From contig JBDQEV010000018.1 in NCBI GenBank assembly GCA_040266255.1, positions 1 through 20,297 on the forward strand: 20,297 bases of DNA. Direction: 5' to 3'. Position numbers and translations under genes: made by a program. The stretch is from Comchoanobacter sp040266255. GTDB taxonomy: Bacteria; Pseudomonadota; Gammaproteobacteria; Comchoanobacterales; Comchoanobacteraceae. This document shows positions 14,261-20,297 of the stretch, piece after piece; the stretch's first letter is position 1; each line of letters starts with the position of its first letter. Below the pieces are notes generated by a model. It had not been told where the DNA came from. It did not search any database and worked only from the letters and a program-made list of their open reading frames with translations.

Positions 14261-15138
14261 AAGACCTACTGGTTCTATCTAAATCTAGAGTTGTTAGATT
14301 AATGCTCTTTACTAGCACAGTTGGCATGCTCATTGCACCATATAAAAGCTGGCAAATACAAAATATATTAGGCGGATTACTTGGCATTGCTTTTGCTGCA
14401 TTTGCAGCAGGAATACTCAATCAAATTCTAGAACAAGACATTGACAAAAAGATGCGTAGAACCCAAAATCGTCCATTAGCCAAGAATAGAATCTCTTCAT
14501 CTAGTGCAATAAAAACCTGCATCGGATTTAGCTTTCTCTCCAGCATCATACTAATTTCATTCACAAATCTATTAACGCTATCTCTCACTGCATTCTCTAT
14601 GATTGGTTATAGCTGGTTTTATACCCAGATTCTCAAACCCAATACATCTCAAAATATTGTAATTGGCGGACTATTTGGGGCTATGCCACCATTACTGGGA
14701 TACTGCGCACTCACCAATGAAATTACAGCACCTCCTCTTGTCCTAGTAGCAATCATTTACACTTGGACCCCTCCTCATTTTTGGTGCTTAGCACTAACGA
14801 AAATAGATGAATATCAGCACAGCAATCTCCCTATGCTACCTGTCACACATGGAATACACTATACCAAGATTTCTATTTTAGCCTATGCAGTTTTACTGAT
14901 CATTTGTACGCAGATGCTCTTCCTAATTGGTACATGCAATTATGTTTATTGGATCCTTGTTAATATCTTAAATCTATTATTTGTTTCACGCTTAATAAAG
15001 GTATACCATCAAGATCAGCCAAGTGTATATATGAAGAGCTTTATCTTCTCAAACATTTACCTTGCAGCATTATTTACTGTTATCATTTTGGATTTATTAT
15101 GGCAATCATTGAATGTTCCTCTCAGTATCTCAGCTTAA
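14203..15138 (+). CDS. ctaB: Protoheme IX farnesyltransferase (heme O synthase)
   Basis: CtaB (CyoE) adds the farnesyl chain to heme B, making the heme O used by CtaA. The 311-residue UbiA-family membrane enzyme shows the first prenyl-diphosphate site NQILEQDIDKKMRRTQNRP (73-91; Glu77, Asp79, Asp81), then GGLFGAMPPLLGY, TWTPPHFWCLAL and the second site KIDEYQHSNLPMLPV. ATG 14203 lies inside ctaA; no ribosome site is clear. TTG 14218 would still leave the conserved DLLVLSKSRVVRLML intact, so the exact start is uncertain. Placement directly after ctaA gives the full heme O to heme A pathway in one transcript. Confidence 0.95.
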   Translation: MLTSQLALVLPKTKITPILKDLLVLSKSRVVRLMLFTSTVGMLIAPYKSWQIQNILGGLLGIAFAAFAAGILNQILEQDIDKKMRRTQNRPLAKNRISSSSAIKTCIGFSFLSSIILISFTNLLTLSLTAFSMIGYSWFYTQILKPNTSQNIVIGGLFGAMPPLLGYCALTNEITAPPLVLVAIIYTWTPPHFWCLALTKIDEYQHSNLPMLPVTHGIHYTKISILAYAVLLIICTQMLFLIGTCNYVYWILVNILNLLFVSRLIKVYHQDQPSVYMKSFIFSNIYLAALFTVIILDLLWQSLNVPLSISA

Positions 15139-15755
15139 AGAAGCAGATATCACAACTTGATCTACCGCCAACATTACAAGTTAACTTACATGACCCTTTT
15201 CATACCTTAATACTTGATCAGCAACAACTCAGTCTTAATTTCAACGCACCTGAATGGCAACAGATTTTAACTACGAAACACCCGCTACTAAAAGCTGTAG
15301 GCACACCGACTACCATACTCGATGCCTGTGCTGGACTTGGCAAAGATGGTTTTATTTTAGCCAATGCTGGCTTTGAAGTTACCAGTACTGAAGAAAACCT
15401 CCTGCTTTATGCGCTCCTATCTCAAGCAGTTGAGCATCTTGAAACAAAGCTAAAATGGAACGTCTTACACCAAAAAGCACAAACTCTTTTCTCCAAACCG
15501 TATTTTGATGTGATCTATTTAGACCCTATGTTCATGACTTCAAAAAAATCTAAACCTAAAAAAAACATGCAATTTATTCAATCGATCGCAAGCCCTACTT
15601 TATTCGAAGACTGGGAATCGGCATACCATGCAACTAAAAAAAGATTAGTGATTAAACATGACCACAAGCTCAGCCCGCTAACCTGCCTACCAAAACCTAG
15701 CTTTAGTGTCAGCAATGCAAAAAAGAGTCGTTTTGATATCTATATTAAACCCTAG
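15099..15755 (+). CDS. rsmJ: 16S rRNA (guanine1516-N2)-methyltransferase
   Basis: RsmJ methylates G1516 in helix 45 of 16S rRNA. The 218-residue product has the SAM-binding motif ILDACAGLGKDGFILANAGF at 73-92 and the catalytic-region motif YLDPMF at 140-145, followed by the family-specific KSKPKKNMQFIQSI; it ends with RFDIYIKP like the E. coli protein (RFDIYAG). It is about 30 residues shorter than E. coli RsmJ, mostly at the N-terminus. ATG 15099 overlaps the end of ctaB by 40 bases, with a weak TTTGGAT ribosome site. An rRNA-modification gene riding on the heme-biosynthesis transcript is unusual. The 3' end overlaps the convergent small gene by 11 bases. Confidence 0.9.
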   Translation: MAIIECSSQYLSLKKQISQLDLPPTLQVNLHDPFHTLILDQQQLSLNFNAPEWQQILTTKHPLLKAVGTPTTILDACAGLGKDGFILANAGFEVTSTEENLLLYALLSQAVEHLETKLKWNVLHQKAQTLFSKPYFDVIYLDPMFMTSKKSKPKKNMQFIQSIASPTLFEDWESAYHATKKRLVIKHDHKLSPLTCLPKPSFSVSNAKKSRFDIYIKP

Positions 15756-16044
15756 GCTTTGGCGTCGGCACCTGCTGTGGCTTTTGACGATTATCTGGCT
15801 TAAGATCAGAGCCATCTTTGTGAAAATCTCCAGAGTGCGTGTGAGGCTGGCTACGGCTAGATACCTTACTAGCAGGCTCTACAATCGCTGCTACTGTATA
15901 AATTAGCCCCGATGTTAGTATCGCTCCAACAACACTTGCTGTCAAAAGCGTATTCCCATATACAACTTGATGTAACAATGCAAAATTTGGAGCAATATCT
16001 CCATATCCACGCATATCCCTTGCTAAAATATTTTCTAAAACCAT
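15745..16044 (-). CDS. Unrecognised small one-TM protein
   Basis: The 99-residue protein starts MVLENILARDMRGYGDIAPN, has one hydrophobic helix (about 33-55, LLTASVVGAILTSGLIYTVAAIV), and then a polar tail rich in Pro, His, Lys and Ser (SQPHTHSGDFHKDGSD; KPQQVPTPKPRV). No family is recognised. GGAG lies about 10 bases before ATG 16044, and a good promoter precedes it, so it looks like a real single-gene unit. Topology is not certain; the Arg-containing N-terminus suggests that end is cytoplasmic. Confidence 0.65.
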   Translation of the reverse strand: MVLENILARDMRGYGDIAPNFALLHQVVYGNTLLTASVVGAILTSGLIYTVAAIVEPASKVSSRSQPHTHSGDFHKDGSDLKPDNRQKPQQVPTPKPRV

Positions 16045-16069
16045 TACTATATCTCCATGTCATATTTCT

Positions 16070-16097
16070 TATATACGCCATGCTTTTTTTTTGTCAG
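16070..16097 (-). promoter_or_regulatory. Promoter of the small one-TM gene
   Basis: On the minus strand CTGACA (16092-16097), a 16-base spacer with an A-run, and TATATA (16070-16075) make a good sigma-70 promoter. Transcription would start near 16063, giving an 18-base leader with GGAG. It begins immediately after the tlc terminator T-tract. Confidence 0.55.
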
Positions 16098-16126
16098 AAA
16101 AAAAAGGGGCAAAAGCCCCCTTTTTT
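16098..16126 (-). terminator. Rho-independent terminator after tlc
   Basis: On the minus strand an A-run leads into GGGGC, loop TTTT, GCCCC, then eight T. It begins 18 bases beyond the tlc stop. The symmetric A- and T-runs mean it could also work for the plus strand, but no plus-strand gene ends close by. Confidence 0.9.
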
Positions 16127-16143
16127 ACATTTGATATGACTAA

Positions 16144-17643
16144 TCAAGCTGAAACAGCATCTTCTTCTGCTTGTTTCTGCACAGCATCTTCATACATTGC
16201 ACTCAAACGAAACGCTGATGTAATCCAGATAACTGATAACGCTGCTAATGCGATTGTTAAGAATGGCATAATCTCAGCTTGCCCTCCTGCTACAATTGCA
16301 TACAGCATCATTTGTAACCAGCTTGCACCGGATTTGCCTAAACGTCCACCGACACCATCTGCTGCTGCTTTACCACTGATTCTGAGCTCATAATCTAATG
16401 GTATATATGCCATCTCTTTTGTAGGGTCAAAGAATGAATATTTAGAACTCTTAGACAAAATAACACCCAGCATACCAAAACTAACTGTAAATGCTAACGG
16501 GGACGTAAATCCAGCTGCTAACATCCAAGGCTCAAACGCGCCTGGGAATAATTGTGATGAGAAGTAACCAAAACTGGTCAAGGTAATAATAATTGGCGTG
16601 ACCAAAGCACAAGCTAACCAACCATACTTTCTCAAAACTGTTTTACTAATAATCACTAAAACCAACCCTGTTAGACCAGTAATAATTGAGTAGTCAGCCA
16701 TCATCGCCATATAGTCTTCATGTGCTGGATAGTACTTTAATGCTGCTGATTTCCAGGACACCTCAATCAAGTTAATAGACATACCATAACTAAGAATCAA
16801 CAATGACAAGTAACCAATATAAGGTGATGCAACCAACTGTTTCATGCTTTCCACAAAACCTTTCTTAATTTTGCTCTTCTTCTTTCTTGGTGCTACATAC
16901 TGTGTATATTTAGGCTCAACCAAAACTTGTTTGTTCAAGAATCTAAATAAGAATAACATAAATACGCCAGCACAAAGAATGATGTAACAACCAGACTCAA
17001 TAACACTAGGACCTGACACACTTTTCAGCGCAAGACCTACTAAGAAAGTCGCCAAAGCATTCACAAACAAGAATGGTGGATAAAAACGTTTTGCCTCTTC
17101 TGTGCCAATATTATCATTTGCAAACTGCCAGAATAGTACTGATAAGCAAATTGAGCTCCAAAGCTCTGCAACAATATAAAATAATGAATAAGTCCATACA
17201 CCAATGATTGGGAAAATAAACTGAATCCTAGGATAAGCTACTTTTAATGCTGCAACTGACTCTGGTGACATATGTAATGATTGAGCATTTGGATACAACA
17301 CAAAAATAAAGACCGCGATGAAACTCAAAAACATTGATACAATCAAATTATATGAGCGTTCAAAACTCACATTCTTTCTGAGACGTACATATAGAGCACT
17401 ACATAAAATTACAATTGGTAATACACCCAATGTTTTTAGGTAAGTCACTGCTTCCGCACCTGATTCTGGCGCTGTAAGCACTAATGTGTCTTTCATGTTT
17501 CTTAACATGGTAAAGTTAAAAACAGTGATTCCAATCATTAAAGCAAATGGCAGAAATTTCTTATATTCCCAGCGTTCTATTGGTAAAATTGCATAACCAA
17601 TATCTGCCAACTTTAACATGTAGTTTGAGTTTTCAGTATTCAT
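16144..17643 (-). CDS. tlc: ATP/ADP translocase (NTT/Tlc family nucleotide transporter)
   Basis: Tlc carriers of Rickettsia, Chlamydia and plastids exchange bacterial ADP for host ATP; some relatives carry other nucleotides. The 499-residue protein with about 12 helices aligns along its length with Rickettsia Tlc1, from ILPIERWEYKKFLPFA (18-33) to the C-terminal region. The four charged residues shown to matter in plant NTT1 are present: Lys51 (RNMKDTLV), Glu160 (VAELWSS), Glu294 (NLIEVSWKS) and Lys437 (GGRLGKSG). Other landmarks are LFWQFAN (169-175) and KEMAYIPLDYELR (409-421). These features favour adenylate exchange, but the exact substrate is inferred. No Shine-Dalgarno precedes ATG 17643; a structured leader does. 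It lies downstream of parE on the same strand, with its own terminator. Confidence 0.95.
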   Translation of the reverse strand: MNTENSNYMLKLADIGYAILPIERWEYKKFLPFALMIGITVFNFTMLRNMKDTLVLTAPESGAEAVTYLKTLGVLPIVILCSALYVRLRKNVSFERSYNLIVSMFLSFIAVFIFVLYPNAQSLHMSPESVAALKVAYPRIQFIFPIIGVWTYSLFYIVAELWSSICLSVLFWQFANDNIGTEEAKRFYPPFLFVNALATFLVGLALKSVSGPSVIESGCYIILCAGVFMLFLFRFLNKQVLVEPKYTQYVAPRKKKSKIKKGFVESMKQLVASPYIGYLSLLILSYGMSINLIEVSWKSAALKYYPAHEDYMAMMADYSIITGLTGLVLVIISKTVLRKYGWLACALVTPIIITLTSFGYFSSQLFPGAFEPWMLAAGFTSPLAFTVSFGMLGVILSKSSKYSFFDPTKEMAYIPLDYELRISGKAAADGVGGRLGKSGASWLQMMLYAIVAGGQAEIMPFLTIALAALSVIWITSAFRLSAMYEDAVQKQAEEDAVSA

Positions 17644-17657
17644 AAGTATATTTAGAG

Positions 17658-17710
17658 TTAAAAAAAAATTACCAGCAGCATGGCTGGGACCTTTTCAGGC
17701 TATTCCTGAG
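17658..17710 (-). promoter_or_regulatory. tlc leader: SD, 7-codon mini-ORF and terminator-like hairpin
   Basis: On the minus strand, in order: a hairpin TCAGG-AATAG-CCTGA (17695-17709); AAAAGG (17690-17695); a hairpin CCAGC-CATGCT-GCTGG (17672-17687) followed by TAA and nine T (17660-17668). An ATG inside the loop (17679-17681), 8 bases after AAAAGG, opens a mini-ORF MLLVIFF ending in TAA at 17658-17660. tlc begins 14 bases later. The hairpin plus T-tract may simply be the parE terminator, but its place within the tlc leader and the mini-ORF crossing it suggest attenuation. Confidence 0.5.
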
Positions 17711-17714
17711 ATAA

Positions 17715-17746
17715 AATCCTAACAGCTATCAGCAATTATTGCAAGT
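17715..17746 (-). promoter_or_regulatory. Possible tlc promoter upstream of the leader hairpins
   Basis: On the minus strand TTGCAA is followed after 17 bases by TAGGAT, in the parE-tlc gap just upstream of the two hairpins. Each box matches consensus at about 4/6. If used, the transcript would include the hairpins and mini-ORF. Coordinates are approximate. Confidence 0.3.
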
Positions 17747-17788
17747 AAAGTTAAGGATATAACTTACAAGAAACCAATTATTTAATAT

Positions 17789-19663
17789 TTATTCAATATA
17801 ACTTTCTTGCTCAAGCCAGCTTTTTCGATCTTTGGCCCTCTTTTTAGAAAGCAGCATATCCATTTCACTCACTGCCTCATCTTCTGAGGGCATCAGTAAC
17901 TGCACCAAGCGTCTAGTGTCTGCATGCATGGTGGTTTCTCTTAACTGTTTAGGATTCATTTCTCCAAGCCCTTTGAATCGGATCACTTGGATATTTTTCG
18001 CACCTTCTGCTTCTGCCTGCTTAACAATCTGATCTTTCTCTTCATCATCCAATGCGTATAGCACTTTCTTCCCTATTTCAACCCTAAATAGAGGCGGCAT
18101 AGCAATAAAAATATGACCATTTCTAACCAATGCTGGGAAGTGTTTAACGAATAACGCACACAATAATGCTGCAATATGCGCCCCATCTGAGTCAGCATCA
18201 GCTAAAACACAAACTTTCCCATATCTTAGGCCTGAGATGTCCTCACTTTTGGGATCTACCCCAATTGCAACCGCAATATCATGCACTTCTTGTGAAGCTA
18301 GCACTCTTTCTGAATCAATTTCCCATGTATTCACAATTTTACCTCTTAGAGGCATAATTGCTTGGGTATATTTATCACGTGCTTGCCTTGCAGAACCTCC
18401 TGCAGATTCTCCTTCAACTAAAAACACCTCTGTTGATAAATCCTCTTCGATACAATCAACCAGCTTTCCAGGCAAAGCTGCTGCTTGGTGTGCTTTTGCT
18501 CTTGTCACCTTTTTAGCTTGCCTTAATCTTTTTTGAGCTCTTTCTATCCAAAATTGTGCCAATGACTTTGCATCAGAAACATGCTCATTTAACCATAGGC
18601 TAATGCTATCTTTAGTGGTATTTAATAAATATTGATATGCACTTCTAGAGCTTAACCTTTCTTTTGTTTGTCCAACAAACTGTGGATCAGCCATCTTAAA
18701 TGACATCACATACAAACAATGCCCTGTAATATCTTCAGGCTTTAACTTCACTCCTCTAGGCAATAATTGATGCAAGTCACAAAACTCTCTTACTGCATCA
18801 ACAATACCAGCTCTTAAACCATTATCATGTGTTCCACCTTGTGGAGTATGAATGAGATTCACATAGCTTTCTTGAATCACAGCAGTATTGGTTTCTAAAC
18901 CCTGCCATGCAACAACCCACTCAACCTGCATTTCATCAGACTTTGTCACATGTTGAACAACCTCTTTTGGCACAATTTCATCACCTGCCATGCCCTCTAG
19001 ATATGCTTTAATACCAGTTTCGTAGTGCCATTCAAATGACTCTCCTGTCGCTTCAACATGCAGTTCGGTATATAATGCTGGACACAGAATCGCTTTAGTT
19101 TTAAGTACTTTTTTCAACCCTTCCACAGGAAAGATTTCTGAATCAAAATATATTGCATCTGGCCAGTACCTGACCTTCGTCCCACTATGTCTTTTAGGCG
19201 TATCTGCAATCACTTGTAGCGGCGTTATTAATCTTGCTTTCTCAAAAATAATTTGATGACATTGACCATTTTGCTTCACATCAACCTCAAGTCTTTTCGC
19301 CAAAGCATTGACTACCGAGACACCAACACCATGCAAGCCACCTGAAAATGCGTAACTATCACTAGAGAATTTTGCGCCTGAGTGCAGCTTAGTCAGAATC
19401 AGTTCAACACCACTGATGCCATACTCTGGATGCTTATCAACAGGCATTCCTCTACCATTATCCTCACAGCTCAATGATCCATCCTGATGCAAAATAACTT
19501 TGACTTTATTTGCATGTCCATTCAGCGCCTCATCAGCTGCATTATCAATCAGCTCACAAGCTGTATGCAAAGGATTTTCAGTATGTGTATACATACCAGG
19601 TCTTTTTTGGACTGGCTCCAAACCTTCTAGTACTTCAATTGATTTTGCGTTGTATTGACTCAT
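17789..19663 (-). CDS. parE: DNA topoisomerase IV subunit B
   Basis: ParE is the ATPase subunit of topoisomerase IV, which unlinks daughter chromosomes. The 624-residue length and the sequence fit ParE rather than the longer gamma-proteobacterial GyrB. GHKL ATPase motifs: ELIDNAADEAL at 37-47, EDNGRGMP at 67-74 and GGLHGVGVSVVNAL at 108-121. The transducer domain includes QGGTHDNGLR (275-284) and DPQFVGQTKERLSSR (326-340). The TOPRIM domain has EGESAGGSA at 418-426 and the acidic DADSDG at 489-494. The C-terminus KGLGEMNPKQLRETT is typical. The start ATG 19663 has only a short GAG-type ribosome site. parC is not in the window. tlc follows after 145 bases on the same strand. Confidence 0.96.
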   Translation of the reverse strand: MSQYNAKSIEVLEGLEPVQKRPGMYTHTENPLHTACELIDNAADEALNGHANKVKVILHQDGSLSCEDNGRGMPVDKHPEYGISGVELILTKLHSGAKFSSDSYAFSGGLHGVGVSVVNALAKRLEVDVKQNGQCHQIIFEKARLITPLQVIADTPKRHSGTKVRYWPDAIYFDSEIFPVEGLKKVLKTKAILCPALYTELHVEATGESFEWHYETGIKAYLEGMAGDEIVPKEVVQHVTKSDEMQVEWVVAWQGLETNTAVIQESYVNLIHTPQGGTHDNGLRAGIVDAVREFCDLHQLLPRGVKLKPEDITGHCLYVMSFKMADPQFVGQTKERLSSRSAYQYLLNTTKDSISLWLNEHVSDAKSLAQFWIERAQKRLRQAKKVTRAKAHQAAALPGKLVDCIEEDLSTEVFLVEGESAGGSARQARDKYTQAIMPLRGKIVNTWEIDSERVLASQEVHDIAVAIGVDPKSEDISGLRYGKVCVLADADSDGAHIAALLCALFVKHFPALVRNGHIFIAMPPLFRVEIGKKVLYALDDEEKDQIVKQAEAEGAKNIQVIRFKGLGEMNPKQLRETTMHADTRRLVQLLMPSEDEAVSEMDMLLSKKRAKDRKSWLEQESYIE

Positions 19664-19812
19664 AGACTCATCTCAGTTGACAATAACATAACAGCTTTGT
19701 GTCTTTTCTTCTACCCTGACCTTTTATAAATACAACACACTGGTTCTTTGACATTAGAGAAGTAATCAATACACTATACAACCTTAATCAAGCTTGTCCG
19801 CTCATTCAATAT

Positions 19813-20217
19813 TCACTTGATACTTCTTGGTTTGCGAGAACATCTCAGAGGAACAAATTTCCCTACTCTCTCACACGCCTGTCTTTGCCTTCTTCTCAAA
19901 CCTGGTAATTGAGGTACTGGAGCTGCTTGCAATACCGGAGCTGGTAATTGAGGTGCAGAACCATAACAATATGTTAAAAAATTTAGAGCAGCAAATACTT
20001 CTGCAACACATATCAGTGAAACTATGTATTGAATAGAAGGGTGCAAATTACCATTAACATCTTTACCAATTAAGTCATCTAATAGGCACAATTGACTCCG
20101 TGCCATGAAAGCCATACACCGACCAAATTGATCCATAGCAAGTGGAATAGCAATCGGAGCAACAAAACCTAACGGAAGACTATCCATCAATATTTTTAGT
20201 TTATTCATATACGTCAT
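19813..20217 (-). CDS. Unrecognised membrane protein with Pro-rich linker and basic tail
   Basis: From ATG 20217 the protein has 134 residues. It has two hydrophobic stretches (PLGFVAPIAIPLAMDQFG and IQYIVSLICVAEVFAALNFL), then a Pro/Ala/Gln-rich linker (APQLPAPVLQAAPVPQLPG) and a very basic end (LRRRQRQACERVGKFVPLRC, then SRKPRSIK). I know no family like it. Five of its Cys lie in or next to the hydrophobic part. The frame is open to ATG 20253, but a TATAAT box at 20227-20232 lies within that extension, so 20217 (or 20208) is the better start. No Shine-Dalgarno is seen. The linker is encoded by a partly duplicated sequence. Confidence 0.55.
   Translation of the reverse strand: MTYMNKLKILMDSLPLGFVAPIAIPLAMDQFGRCMAFMARSQLCLLDDLIGKDVNGNLHPSIQYIVSLICVAEVFAALNFLTYCYGSAPQLPAPVLQAAPVPQLPGLRRRQRQACERVGKFVPLRCSRKPRSIK
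19902..19954. repeat. 14-base direct repeat with 39-base period
   Basis: CTGGTAATTGAGGT occurs at 19902-19915 and 19941-19954, and related (A/C)C(T/C)GGAGCTG segments lie between. On the minus strand it encodes the PQLP motifs of the Pro-rich linker. The period equals 13 codons, so expansion or loss keeps the frame. Confidence 0.75.
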
Positions 20218-20226
20218 CTTGTTTTT

Positions 20227-20232
20227 ATTATA
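20227..20232 (-). promoter_or_regulatory. -10 box just upstream of the right-edge membrane protein
   Basis: TATAAT on the minus strand places the transcript start near 20220, three bases before ATG 20217, so the leader would be almost absent. No clear -35 is visible in the T-rich sequence upstream. Confidence 0.4.
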
Positions 20233-20297
20233 AATAAATAACAAAAAAAACATATATTTAGCTAATATTGCTAACTCAGAATTAAATACTATACAAC

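Noticed and set aside
19827..20036. 69-codon plus-strand frame opposite the right-edge membrane protein
   Set aside because: No ribosome site or promoter; the longer minus-strand frame with a -10 box is preferred.
1..20297. CRISPR arrays, tRNA or rRNA genes, insertion sequences, phage or defence genes
   Set aside because: I saw no regularly spaced repeats, cloverleaf sequences, transposases or recognisable defence proteins on reading both strands.

Overview
The window reads as AT-rich, densely packed chromosome of a host-associated gammaproteobacterium. The proteobacterial housekeeping set (prfA-prmC, ctaA-ctaB, tatC, parE, RsmJ, ETF/ETF-QO) points to Gammaproteobacteria, and RsmJ is typical of that class. 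A full-length ATP/ADP translocase of the Rickettsia/Chlamydia type indicates an obligate or near-obligate intracellular life, because this carrier is otherwise confined to energy parasites and plastids. Several short proteins I cannot place sit between the conserved genes, as expected for a Legionellales- or Coxiella-like relative or another protist-associated lineage. I cannot fix the genus from sequence alone.

Layout. 1-615 (-): 5' part of an unrecognised hydrophilic protein running off the left edge. 675-3899: ETF-ubiquinone oxidoreductase (-) divergent from etfB-etfA (+), which pass electrons from flavin dehydrogenases to quinone. 4199-4966 (+): methionine aminopeptidase. 5128-6904 (-): a coupled group of OmpA-like lipoprotein, GIN-domain periplasmic protein and GST-like protein. 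6982-8878 (-): prfA-prmC, release factor 1 and its methyltransferase. 8928-9989 (-): a DUF2909-type membrane protein, a 47-residue TatA/TatB-like protein and tatC. 10114-10854 (+): secreted glutaminyl cyclase. 10843-11707: two small unrecognised charged proteins. 11826-15138 (+): cytochrome-oxidase assembly genes (SURF1, a probably broken small gene, an SCO/thioredoxin-like protein, ctaA, ctaB), then rsmJ overlapping the end of ctaB. 15745-16044 (-): small one-TM protein. 16144-17643 (-): ATP/ADP translocase. 17789-19663 (-): parE. 19813-20217 (-): unrecognised membrane protein.

Together these suggest a cell that still respires aerobically (ETF to quinone; heme A and oxidase assembly; Tat export, needed for the Rieske protein) yet can also exchange host ATP. 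No complete novel multi-gene defence or secretion system is visible. The most interesting signals are: the tlc leader, where a Shine-Dalgarno, a 7-codon mini-ORF and a terminator-like hairpin overlap just upstream of the transporter; the reduced Tat locus; promoters whose -10 boxes sit at leaderless spacing from the start codon; and several orphan proteins, one with a KRRKRK patch, that could be host-directed.
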